Below, piece by piece: positions 33,524 to 41,024 of a stretch of DNA of 64,000 bases. This DNA is from Methanolinea sp. UBA275 (GTDB taxonomy: Archaea > Halobacteriota > Methanomicrobia > Methanomicrobiales > Methanospirillaceae), in contig DAWU01000015.1 of assembly GCA_002506105.1 (NCBI GenBank), positions 1-64,000 on the forward strand, given 5' to 3'. The notes beneath the pieces are model-generated. The model was not told the DNA's origin. It saw only the letters and a program-made list of their open reading frames with translations, and did not search any database. Both the position numbers and the translations under genes were made by a program. Numbering within the stretch: position 1 is the stretch's first letter; each line of letters starts with the position of its first letter.

Positions 33524-34803
33524 CTGAAAAGGGATTTACACCACTGGATATCCCGGTCTGCAAGGCCCTGGGTGCTGAGGCGGGTATCGGATGTGATGAC
33601 ATCCCATATCTTATGTGTATTGGTATCAAACCACATCTCTTTTGTCCTCCCGTATCGGCCCCGGCTCACGACCCTGGTATTGATAACCCCGAGCATGTTC
33701 AGTTCGGAGATAAGGTCTGTGATACGACGGTGGGTGAGCACATCCAGATCGATTTTCGGGGCTATCTCCTTGTAAATCCTGCTCACTTCACCACTCGTAA
33801 AGATGGTCTGCCCGATCTGGTCAAGGAGGAGCATGGAATAGAGCACAACCTTGCTCTGGGTGGGCAGGGTTGCTATACACTCGATCATCGAGTCAGTCTC
33901 TATCTTGGCCTGTGCACTTTTCACGTGCCGCTCTGTAACCTTGCCGGAGATATCCCTGTCGGCAAGTTCTCCCGATACTCGTAACAGATCAAGAGCACGT
34001 CTTGCATCGCCGTGTTCCTGGGCCGCGAGTGCTGCACAGAGTGGAATTACACCCTCTTCGAGTACGCCGGAGAGGAATGCAATTTCTGCACGCTGCTGCA
34101 GAATGTCGACGAGCTGGGGTGCATTGTATGGCGGGAATACCAGTTCTTCTTCGCTCAGTGAGGAGAGTACGCGGGGATCGAGAAAATCCTTGAAGGAGAG
34201 ATCATTCGAGATACCGATCATACTGACCTTTGATTTTTTCAGGTCGGAATTGATCCGAGAGAGGTTGTAGAGAGTCTCATCCCCGCTCTTCTTTACCAGT
34301 TTGTCTATCTCGTCCAGCACGATGATGAGGACCCCCCCCATGCTTTCGAGCTGGTTTTTCAGTTCCTGGTACACCTGATCCGTCGGCCACCCGGTCATGG
34401 GGATGTGCGTGCGTGATTTATCACTTGGTGTCTCGTCCTCGCCAAGGAGGGTCTTCGATATCTGCGCGAGAACCCTGTACTGGGTATCGATGACTTCACA
34501 ATTGAGGTGAACTACCCGGCATACGGTCCCCATGTGGAGTCCGGCGTTTTCGAGTTCCGTTCCCACATACCGGACACTGGCGGTCTTTCCTGTACCGGTC
34601 TTTCCATAAATGAGAATATTTGAGGGTGTTTCATTCCTCAACGAGGGTGCAAGAATTGAAGCGACCTGGTCAATCTGGGGACGGCGGTGAGGAAGGATCT
34701 GGGGACGATAAGAATGCCTGAGAACCTCCCTGTTCTTGAATATTTGATTGGTTTCCAGATATTTCTTAAAAAGTCCTACCGATGCATTCTGCTCCTCTAC
34801 CAT
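33520..34803 (-). CDS. cdc6: Orc1/Cdc6 origin-binding replication initiator
   Basis: This 427-residue AAA+ ATPase binds origin recognition boxes and loads the MCM helicase. Walker A is IYGKTGTGKTASVRYVG, Walker B VLIIVLDEIDKLVKK, sensor 1 VSMIGISNDLSF, sensor 2 HGDARRALDLLR, and the C-terminal winged helix follows (about 330-427). The start MVEEQNASVG at 34803 is preferred over ATG 34827. A TATA-like TTTATAAGA near 34840 would start RNA about 10 bases before it. The gene borders the origin it should bind, and the nearest box (34871-34893) lies just upstream of its promoter. Confidence 0.97.
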   Translation of the reverse strand: MVEEQNASVGLFKKYLETNQIFKNREVLRHSYRPQILPHRRPQIDQVASILAPSLRNETPSNILIYGKTGTGKTASVRYVGTELENAGLHMGTVCRVVHLNCEVIDTQYRVLAQISKTLLGEDETPSDKSRTHIPMTGWPTDQVYQELKNQLESMGGVLIIVLDEIDKLVKKSGDETLYNLSRINSDLKKSKVSMIGISNDLSFKDFLDPRVLSSLSEEELVFPPYNAPQLVDILQQRAEIAFLSGVLEEGVIPLCAALAAQEHGDARRALDLLRVSGELADRDISGKVTERHVKSAQAKIETDSMIECIATLPTQSKVVLYSMLLLDQIGQTIFTSGEVSRIYKEIAPKIDLDVLTHRRITDLISELNMLGVINTRVVSRGRYGRTKEMWFDTNTHKIWDVITSDTRLSTQGLADRDIQWCKSLFR

Positions 34804-34870
34804 CCTGTCCCCCTGGGAGATGATCATATGTGTATCTTATAAAAAAAGATGCCTGTTTGTGCCTCTTATA

Positions 34871-34893
34871 AACCCCTTCATTTCCACTGGAAG
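34871..34893 (-). repeat. Origin recognition box 1
   Basis: On the minus strand this reads CTTCCAGTGGAAATGAAGGG then GTT, matching the archaeal origin box core TTCCAGTGGAAAC-AA-GGGG with one change. It is the outermost left box and adjoins the cdc6 promoter. Confidence 0.8.
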
Positions 34894-35004
34894 AACATTA
34901 ATTATTCACTGAAATTTGAATCTGGATGAATAAGCAAGAAATTTTTCAGATATGAAAAACCTTTTTTTCCATAGGAATTTATCATGTCGCCGCTGTATCC
35001 CCGG

Positions 35005-35027
35005 ACCCCTTTGTTTCCACTGGAACG
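35005..35027 (-). repeat. Origin recognition box 2
   Basis: The minus strand reads TTCCAGTGGAAACAAAGGGG followed by T, an exact full-length box. It forms the left edge of the A/T-rich unwinding segment. Confidence 0.88.
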
Positions 35028-35241
35028 ATTTGGAAAACTGTTTTCTTTTCAAGAAAAAACTTATAAAAACTGTTCGTTTTCTGTTTTACTTTTTTGATAT
35101 AAAACTTTAATGAAATTAAAATCATAATAATGAGAAAAATAGATCTATAGAGAGAATCAGAAAATCCCATAGAGGGAAATAGAGTTCTTAAAAAATTTGA
35201 TTTGTGATAAATTAGTGTGGATCGGAATAAAATTTATTGAC

Positions 35242-35263
35242 TTTCCAGTGGAAACAAAGGGGT
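35242..35263 (+). repeat. Origin recognition box 3
   Basis: The plus strand reads TTCCAGTGGAAACAAAGGGG within this interval, identical over the core to box 2 but in the opposite orientation. It forms the right edge of the A/T-rich segment. Confidence 0.88.
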
Positions 35264-35433
35264 ATAACCTACCCACAATAAACAGAGACCACCTCCCCTA
35301 TTGATTAAATATTGTTAATAGTGTCTACCTAGGAGATTCTTAGCTTTTCAATATAGTTATATTACCTAATATTGAGAAAATTTTGTTGCCGACTGTGAAT
35401 TTGGCGGGATTATCAGGGTATCAGGAACAGCGA

Positions 35434-35454
35434 CTCCACTGGAAACAAAGGGGT
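35434..35454 (+). repeat. Origin recognition box 4
   Basis: The plus strand reads CTCCACTGGAAACAAAGGGG, one base different from box 3 in the dyad part and identical in the G-rich part. It is the outermost right box, about 85 bases before moaB. Confidence 0.85.
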
Positions 35455-35539
35455 CTCGCTGCTATTCGAAGAAACATGAAAGAATAGCTCAATTATCATT
35501 GCTATTGTTTATTCTCTGCAAGCATACAATAATTGCACG

Positions 35540-36034
35540 ATGAAGAAGGATCATGAGCTACCTCTCGCAATCCAGGCGTCGGTAATCACCGTATCAAGTA
35601 CAAGGACCAGAGAGACTGATACCAGTGGACAGAAAATCGCAGATCTCCTGAAGGAGGCCGCGATACCAGTAAGTACCTATTCAATAATTTCCGATGACAT
35701 TGAGCAGATAAGGAGAGCGCTGCTTGATGCACTTCGGACGAGCAATTGTGTTATTATCAACGGTGGAACGGGGCTTACGCCGGATGATTGTACGATTGAG
35801 GCTGTTGCTCCTCTTCTGGATAAAAAGCTGGATGGATTCGGAGAGATCTTCAGGGCAAAAAGCATGGCAGAAGTTGGGACTGCAGCGATTCTTTCACGTG
35901 CCCTTGCAGGAATTTCCGGGGGCAAGGCCATCTTCTGCATTCCAGGTTCAACGCCTGCAGTTACCCTCGCGATGAGAGATCTTATCCTGCCCGAACTACG
36001 GCATATCCTCACCCATGCCCAGAAACGCCCCTGA
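35540..36034 (+). CDS. moaB: MoaB/Mog-type molybdopterin adenylyltransferase
   Basis: A 164-residue protein that activates molybdopterin by adenylylation, needed for the tungsten or molybdenum formylmethanofuran dehydrogenase and formate dehydrogenase of methanogens. It shows ASVITVSSTRTRETDTSG, INGGTGLTPDDCTIEAV and AIFCIPGSTPAVTLAM, the MPT-binding motifs. The gene is the first one to the right of the origin and is transcribed away from it. The 237 bases after it (36035-36271) contain no feature I recognise. Confidence 0.93.
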   Translation: MKKDHELPLAIQASVITVSSTRTRETDTSGQKIADLLKEAAIPVSTYSIISDDIEQIRRALLDALRTSNCVIINGGTGLTPDDCTIEAVAPLLDKKLDGFGEIFRAKSMAEVGTAAILSRALAGISGGKAIFCIPGSTPAVTLAMRDLILPELRHILTHAQKRP

Positions 36035-36271
36035 ATTCGGATCACCGAGGTGAACTATGGTCACGTATGGGTCTTATATTTCGGTTGACCTTCCTGAAAT
36101 AATTATTCAGAGAGATCCGGGCGGCGGTTCAACAGGTACGTATACCTCGTCCTGAACAACGTTATTTCGTCTGATATTCACAGAACAGCAAGAAAGACCG
36201 ACACAACGGGAAAAAAATTGTTTATCACCCGGCAATGATCAGCAGCTGAATCACCAGTATACCCATATTCA

Positions 36272-36673
36272 TTATCTCAAGTTGAGTATCCGGATCGCCA
36301 GCAAGGCCGCGTTCTCTCCGTTATCCACGCCTACGCAGGCAACAGGGACCCCTTTGGGCATCTGCACGATTGAGAGCAGGGCATCGAGACCACCCATCAC
36401 CTTCCCGCTTACCGGCACTCCAATGACAGGTTTTTCAGTTTTAGATGCAATAATCCCAGGAAGTGCGGCGGAAAGCCCGGCTATCGCGATATAAACCCTG
36501 CAATCGCTTGTTTTAAGATACTGATCCAGTGTATCAGGTTCCCTGTGGGCAGAGATGACACGTATGTCGTAGGTGACCCTGTTTCTGGATAGGACCGCCG
36601 CGGTCTTCTCCACAATGGCCGCATCTGAGGCCGATCCGCTGAGAATGGCTACATCAACCATCGGATTCGCCAT
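36272..36673 (-). CDS. purE: 5-(carboxyamino)imidazole ribonucleotide mutase family (PurE)
   Basis: PurE acts at the carboxylation step of purine synthesis. The 133-residue protein has ILSGSASDAAIVEKTAAVL, VISAHREPDTLDQYL, AIAGLSAALPGIIAS and PVIGVPVSGKVMGGLDALLS. Possible starts are 36679, 36673 and 36661; a TATA element at 36693-36703 would start RNA near 36671, which favours 36673 or 36661. No PurK gene is adjacent. It is divergent from a class V aminotransferase. Confidence 0.93.
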   Translation of the reverse strand: MANPMVDVAILSGSASDAAIVEKTAAVLSRNRVTYDIRVISAHREPDTLDQYLKTSDCRVYIAIAGLSAALPGIIASKTEKPVIGVPVSGKVMGGLDALLSIVQMPKGVPVACVGVDNGENAALLAIRILNLR

Positions 36674-36692
36674 CCACACTTATATGCAGGCG

Positions 36693-36703
36693 TTATAAAA
36701 ATA
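36693..36703. promoter_or_regulatory. Single TATA element between two divergent genes
   Basis: TTATAAAAATA is the only A/T-rich box in the 46 bases between purE and the aminotransferase. Measured 24-26 bases each way it predicts RNA starts at about 36671 (minus) and 36721 (plus), almost exactly at the two start codons, so both mRNAs would be leaderless or nearly so. Confidence 0.45.
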
Positions 36704-36719
36704 CTATGGGCTGGTTTTA

Positions 36720-37850
36720 ATGGAAAAGGAACCTCTCCTGATGCTGCCTGGTCCGGTACCCATGCCGGAAAGAGTTCGGGCAGCAATGATGCGCCAGGCA
36801 ATTAACCACCGCGGGAAGGAATTCTCGGGCATCTACGCGGATTGCGTCCGCATCCTGAAAACTGCGTTCGGAACAGAGAATGACCTCTTTGTCATCAGCG
36901 GATCCGGAACTGCATCGATGGAAGCGGCTGTCGGCAACTTTGGCAGGGGGAGGAAAATTGCCTGCCTTGTGAATGGTAAATTCGGGGAACGCCTCTTTAA
37001 AATGTCCCAGCGTTATGGGACCGCGATCGAGATTGCATCCGAATGGGGCACTCCGCTTGACCTCGGCAGGCTCGAAAAGGAACTCTCCGCGGGGGCTGAG
37101 ATGGTCACCCTTGTTCACAATGAGACCTCTGCGGGAATCAAGAATCCCGCTGAAAAGGTTGGAAAACTTGCACGGAAATACGATGCCCTGTTTGTCATGG
37201 ACGGCATCACATCTATTGCCGGCGACGTGGTGAAATCGGATGCCTGGGGTGTTGATATCGCAGTCGTCGGATCGCAGAAATGTCTGGCTGCTCCCGCAGG
37301 CCTCTCGGCCATTTCGGTGAGCAGCCGTGCGTGGGAACGTATGACCGAGCCAAGACCCTTTTACCTGGATCTTGCGGCCTACAAGAAGAGTGCATCTGCA
37401 ACACTGATGGAGACCCCGTATACCCCGGCCGTTCCCCTCTTTCTCGCGCTCCGCGAGGCCTGCCTTCTCATCGACGAGGAAGGTCTTCCTGCCCGCATCG
37501 AGAGGCACCGCAGGATGTCGGAGGCGGTCCGTGCGGCCGCGAAAGCCTGGGGGCTTCCCCTCTTCGCGCAGACAGACGCCGATCACGAATATTCCAATAC
37601 TGCCACTGCAATCCGTACGCCCGCCGGGATTGAAGATTCCGAATTCCGGGGAACCATCAAGAAGATGGGAATCGAGATTGCCGGGGGACAGGATCACCTG
37701 AAGGGGAAGATTTTCCGGATCGGGAGTATGGGAGCAGTAAGCGCCCCTGAGATCCTGGCAACGCTTGCAGCGGTCCAGTTTGCGCTAAAAAAGCACGGAT
37801 ACACTCCCAAAGGAGACGGCGTCATGGCTGCCGCCGGGGTGCTGGGATGA
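36720..37850 (+). CDS. Class V aminotransferase (alanine-glyoxylate / serine-pyruvate type)
   Basis: A 376-residue fold-type I enzyme with LLMLPGPVPMPERVRAAM at the start, VISGSGTASMEAAVGN, LVHNETSAGIKNP, VMDGITSIAG, the cofactor Lys in VVGSQKCLAAPAGLS and the C-terminal FRIGSMGAVS. Members transfer amino groups among alanine, serine, glyoxylate and pyruvate; in methanogens related enzymes have roles in serine, aspartate or phosphoserine metabolism. The stop overlaps the ribC start (ATGA), so riboflavin synthesis is in the same unit. Confidence 0.9.
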   Translation: MEKEPLLMLPGPVPMPERVRAAMMRQAINHRGKEFSGIYADCVRILKTAFGTENDLFVISGSGTASMEAAVGNFGRGRKIACLVNGKFGERLFKMSQRYGTAIEIASEWGTPLDLGRLEKELSAGAEMVTLVHNETSAGIKNPAEKVGKLARKYDALFVMDGITSIAGDVVKSDAWGVDIAVVGSQKCLAAPAGLSAISVSSRAWERMTEPRPFYLDLAAYKKSASATLMETPYTPAVPLFLALREACLLIDEEGLPARIERHRRMSEAVRAAAKAWGLPLFAQTDADHEYSNTATAIRTPAGIEDSEFRGTIKKMGIEIAGGQDHLKGKIFRIGSMGAVSAPEILATLAAVQFALKKHGYTPKGDGVMAAAGVLG

Positions 37851-38305
37851 AGATTGGTGTGGCCGACACCACCTTTTCCCGGGTCAACATGGGCGCGATT
37901 GCCGTCGATGAGTTAAAGAAACATGCAAGTGTGAGTATCGAGAGGGTGACAGTGCCGGGGATCAAGGACCTTCCCGTGGCCTGCAAGAAGCTGATCGAGG
38001 AGAGGAGATGCGATATTGTCATGGCACTTGGCATGCCCGGCGGGAAGGAGAAAGACCGGATGTGTGCCCACGAGGCATCCATGGGCCTAATCACATGCCA
38101 GTTGATGACCAATACGCACATTGTGGAAGTATTTGTCCATGAGGATGAGGCAAAAGATGACCGGGAACTTGTCTATCTTGCAGAGATGCGGACGAGGGAG
38201 CATGCGGAGAACGCGATAAAGATGGTGCTCCACCCAAAAGATCTCACCCGGGAGGCAGGAACAGGGCAACGGCAGGGGTTCCCTGATGCAGGTCCGGCCC
38301 GATGA
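37847..38305 (+). CDS. ribC: Riboflavin synthase, archaeal type
   Basis: The archaeal enzyme, unrelated to bacterial RibE but similar to lumazine synthase, turns two lumazines into riboflavin. The 152-residue protein starts KIGVADTTFSRVNMGAIAVDEL and has VPGIKDLPVACKKLIEE, MALGMPGGKEKDRMC and HEASMGLITCQLMTNTHIVEVFVHEDEA. It overlaps the upstream aminotransferase and is followed by its paralog ribH. Flavin feeds FMN and FAD, and the 5-amino-ribityl-uracil intermediate is shared with F420 synthesis. Confidence 0.95.
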   Translation: MKIGVADTTFSRVNMGAIAVDELKKHASVSIERVTVPGIKDLPVACKKLIEERRCDIVMALGMPGGKEKDRMCAHEASMGLITCQLMTNTHIVEVFVHEDEAKDDRELVYLAEMRTREHAENAIKMVLHPKDLTREAGTGQRQGFPDAGPAR

Positions 38306-38360
38306 AAGTTCGGGATATGGTTATGAGATTGCAACGAGGAGAATAATACAGGAGGACATG

Positions 38361-38768
38361 ATGGCAATCAAGATTGGATTCGTGGTCTCGGAATTCAACC
38401 GGGACATCACGTACATGATGGAAGTGGAAGGGAGGGAACATGCTGCGTTCCTTGGGGCTGAAGTGACCGAATGCGTATATGTTCCCGGGGCATATGACAT
38501 GCCCCTCGCTATCAAGCGGATGCTCAAGAGAGGAAAAGTTGATGCAGTCGTGACAATCGGTTGCGTCATAGAAGGGGCAACGCAGCATGATGAGATTGTT
38601 GTGCAGCACGCAGCAAGGAAAATCATTGATCTCTCCCTGGAGTTTGACAAGCCCGTAACCCTTGGGATCTCGGGCCCGGGAATGACAAGACTCGAGGCGA
38701 ACGAAAGGATTGATTATGCCAGGCGGGCTGTTGAGTCTGCAGTAAAGATGGTCCAGCGATCCAAATGA
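38361..38768 (+). CDS. ribH: 6,7-dimethyl-8-ribityllumazine synthase
   Basis: RibH makes the substrate of riboflavin synthase. The 135-residue protein has KIGFVVSEFNRDITYMM, VPGAYDMPLAIKRML, TIGCVIEGATQHDEIVVQHAA and LGISGPGMTRLEA. Two ATG codons follow one another (38358, 38361); GGAGGA (38351-38356) is well placed only for the second. The frame is open upstream to 38286 inside ribC but without family similarity. Its stop overlaps the next aminotransferase by four bases. Confidence 0.95.
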   Translation: MAIKIGFVVSEFNRDITYMMEVEGREHAAFLGAEVTECVYVPGAYDMPLAIKRMLKRGKVDAVVTIGCVIEGATQHDEIVVQHAARKIIDLSLEFDKPVTLGISGPGMTRLEANERIDYARRAVESAVKMVQRSK

Positions 38769-39898
38769 GGGAGCTCTCCCGTAAGGTAACCGGGATTGCA
38801 GCTTCAGCGACCATCGAGATATCGAACCTGGCGAGGCAGATGGAAAGGAGCGGGATTCCGGTTATCAACCTCTCTATTGGAGAACCGGATTTCGACACCC
38901 CTCAGCATATCAAGGATGCCTGCATTGCGGCACTGAAGGCAGGAGAGACCCATTACGCACCGAGTAACGGGATCCCCGGGCTCCTGAACGCGATTTCGGA
39001 CAAGGTAAACCGGGAGAATCATTTCTCATGCTCACCCGACCAGGTGATAATCACCTGCGGGGCCAAGGATGCAATTTATGATGCCATGGAGGCGGTGCTC
39101 AATCCCGGAGATGAGGTCATTATTCTGGACCCTGCATGGGTTTCGTATGAACCGTGCGTCCAGATTGCCGGGGGAAAGCCCGTCCACCATCCGCTGAATG
39201 CAAGGACCTTCCAGGTGGATGACACTATCCTCGACAGGATAACACCATACACCAAGATGGTGGTGATCAATTCACCTTCGAACCCATCCGGGGCGGTTCT
39301 CAACCGCGCATCTATGAAGATTGTATCGGATATGTGCACGGATTATAACCTTATCGCACTCTCGGACGAGATCTACGAGAAACTGATCTATGGAGGTGTG
39401 CATACATCCCTCGCTTCAATCGGGGACATGGCTGAACGCACCATCACGATCAATGGATTTTCAAAAGCGTATGCCATGACCGGCTGGCGTCTCGGCTATG
39501 CGATTGCTCCGATTCCAATCATCCGCCAGATGTCAAAGATCCAGCAGCATTCCATCAGCCACCCGACGACATTTGCCATGTTTGGCGGGTTGGCCGCAAT
39601 CACGGGAGACCAGCAGTGCGTTGCAATGATGAAGAATGAATTCATGAGAAGGAGGGATTACCTGGTGAATGATCTCTCTCTCAATGGATTCGGAATGGCT
39701 CCTGCTGACGGTGCATTCTATGCGTATGTGAAGGTTGAAGGTGATGATATGGAGATTGCCCGACGCTGGCTTGAAAAAGCCCATGTGGCAGTAACCCCGG
39801 GAACCGCGTTTCACTCTCCGGGATGGGAGCGTATCTCATATGCCACTTCGATGGAGAACCTCCGGGAAGCGGTGGTCCGAATCCGAAACTGCCAGTGA
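38765..39898 (+). CDS. Aspartate-type pyridoxal-phosphate aminotransferase
   Basis: A 377-residue class I aminotransferase starting MRELSRKVTGIAASATIEISN. It has INLSIGEPDFDTPQHI, HYAPSNGIPGLLNAI, INSPSNPSGAVLN, LSDEIYEKLIYGG and the cofactor Lys in TINGFSKAYAMTGWRLGYA. The N-terminal and Arg-binding regions match archaeal aspartate aminotransferases. It is the last gene of the ribC-ribH unit and is followed by a T run. It is a paralog of the one at 31.8-33.0 kb. Confidence 0.93.
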   Translation: MRELSRKVTGIAASATIEISNLARQMERSGIPVINLSIGEPDFDTPQHIKDACIAALKAGETHYAPSNGIPGLLNAISDKVNRENHFSCSPDQVIITCGAKDAIYDAMEAVLNPGDEVIILDPAWVSYEPCVQIAGGKPVHHPLNARTFQVDDTILDRITPYTKMVVINSPSNPSGAVLNRASMKIVSDMCTDYNLIALSDEIYEKLIYGGVHTSLASIGDMAERTITINGFSKAYAMTGWRLGYAIAPIPIIRQMSKIQQHSISHPTTFAMFGGLAAITGDQQCVAMMKNEFMRRRDYLVNDLSLNGFGMAPADGAFYAYVKVEGDDMEIARRWLEKAHVAVTPGTAFHSPGWERISYATSMENLREAVVRIRNCQ

Positions 39899-39913
39899 GG
39901 AACCGATCAGATC

Positions 39914-39920
39914 TTTTTTT
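39914..39920 (+). terminator. Oligo-T terminator
   Basis: Seven T sixteen bases after the aminotransferase stop probably end the aminotransferase-ribC-ribH-aminotransferase transcript. Confidence 0.4.
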
Positions 39921-39936
39921 CAGAGGAACGATCTTC

Positions 39937-40035
39937 ATGAATGCTGCCGAAGAAAAATTGACTGGAATCACCCTCACTGATGAATATATTGTCGTGTATC
40001 TGACGATGGGACGTTTCCCTGGAGCGGGATTCTGA
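39937..40035 (+). CDS. Possible 32-residue leader frame before budA
   Basis: An ATG-initiated frame (MNAAEEKLTGITLTDEY...) ends with TGA directly against the ATG of the acetolactate decarboxylase gene. If translated, it would couple to budA. There is no clear ribosome binding site and no family similarity, so this is only a possibility. Confidence 0.2.
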   Translation: MNAAEEKLTGITLTDEYIVVYLTMGRFPGAGF

Positions 40036-40842
40036 ATGAAACCCCAATGGACCGTCCTTGCCTGCTTCATTTTTCTTATTGCAGGAATTGCAATCGGGAT
40101 CCTGATCGACGGGGTGGATAGGAACGAAGATTACGAGACCCTCTATCAGGTCTCCACGATAGATGCACTGCTCCAGGGATCGTATGACGGGATTCTTTCC
40201 TATCGGGAAGTGAAAAAACACGGGGACTTCGGAATTGCCACGTTTGATGGCCTTGATGGGGAGATGATAGCATTCGAGGGAAATTGTTACCAGATCAGAG
40301 CGGATGGGAAGATCATAGAGGTAACTGATGAGATGACGATTCCTTTTGGAACCGTGACCTATTTTTCACCGGATCACGTGGTTTTTGTGGCGAATGCATC
40401 CAATATCACCGCTTTTACACAGCAGGTGGAAGCTTTCCTACCATCCAAGAATTATATGTATGCCATACAAATCAGGGGGGAATTCCCCTATGTAAAGACC
40501 CGGAGCATACCCCGCCAGGAGAAACCCTATCCAAGAATGGTTGATGCATCGGCCAACCAGTCCCTCTTTGAGTTTTTCGATACACGGGGAATTATTGTTG
40601 GATTCTGGACGCCGGACCTGGTGGAAGGCTTAAACATTCCAGGCTTTCACCTCCATTATCTGACAGATGATCGCACGGGGGGAGGGCACATCATGGAGTT
40701 GGTCGTGCACAATGCAACAGTTGAGCTTGATCTGTCACCCGGATTTTCCATGGTGCTTCCCACGGGGGGAGATTTCAGCACGGTGGATCTATCCGGGGAT
40801 CTGAGTTCTGATCTTGCGGTCGTTGAGAAAGGGAGTAATTGA
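40036..40842 (+). CDS. budA: Alpha-acetolactate decarboxylase with N-terminal membrane anchor
   Basis: BudA decarboxylates acetolactate to acetoin. This 268-residue protein matches the family over its length: LYQVSTIDALLQGSYDGILSY shape near 35-55, HGDFGIATFDGLDGEMIAFEG, IRADGKI, the zinc-binding HLHYLTDD and GGGHIMEL with His residues, and a conserved final Glu/Asp region. Before it is a hydrophobic segment (about 7-25) preceded by MKPQW, either a signal peptide or an anchor, which would place the enzyme outside the membrane. In a methanogen acetolactate is an intermediate of valine synthesis, so the purpose is unclear. Confidence 0.9.
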   Translation: MKPQWTVLACFIFLIAGIAIGILIDGVDRNEDYETLYQVSTIDALLQGSYDGILSYREVKKHGDFGIATFDGLDGEMIAFEGNCYQIRADGKIIEVTDEMTIPFGTVTYFSPDHVVFVANASNITAFTQQVEAFLPSKNYMYAIQIRGEFPYVKTRSIPRQEKPYPRMVDASANQSLFEFFDTRGIIVGFWTPDLVEGLNIPGFHLHYLTDDRTGGGHIMELVVHNATVELDLSPGFSMVLPTGGDFSTVDLSGDLSSDLAVVEKGSN

Positions 40843-41024
40843 TAGTGAGATATCTTTCTTTTCACCGTGCGAGGTAAAAGATCGAAAGGTATTTTGCAAC
40901 ATCCGGCAAAACGACCGATATATTCGGACGGTTGGAAGGTGTCAGGGGGGGAAAGATCAGGATCTAGTCTCCTCTCCGGGAACTCTTCAGGATCCCTCCA
41001 GCAGCCCGGGGGAGGTGGTCGGCC

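Larger units (their letters stand above)
34871..35454. other. oriC: Chromosomal replication origin (oriC)
   Basis: This 584-base gene-free stretch next to cdc6 holds four origin recognition boxes. Two on the minus strand (34871-34893, 35005-35027) and two on the plus strand (35242-35263, 35434-35454) have their G runs facing outward, on either side of a strongly A/T-rich segment (about 35030-35240) that is the likely unwinding element. A second A/T-rich stretch lies between boxes 3 and 4. Layout and box sequence agree with known euryarchaeal origins. The rest of the 34804-35539 gap has no gene that I can support. Confidence 0.9.

Noticed and set aside
34982..35170. 62-codon minus-strand frame within the origin
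   Set aside because: It consists of the A/T-rich unwinding segment read as Lys, Phe and Ile, and covers an origin box.
36035..36271. Possible RNA gene or small protein between moaB and purE
   Set aside because: No tRNA-like fold or coding signal was found in these 237 bases.
36717..37697. 326-codon minus-strand frame
   Set aside because: Antisense to the class V aminotransferase, whose motifs are complete on the plus strand.
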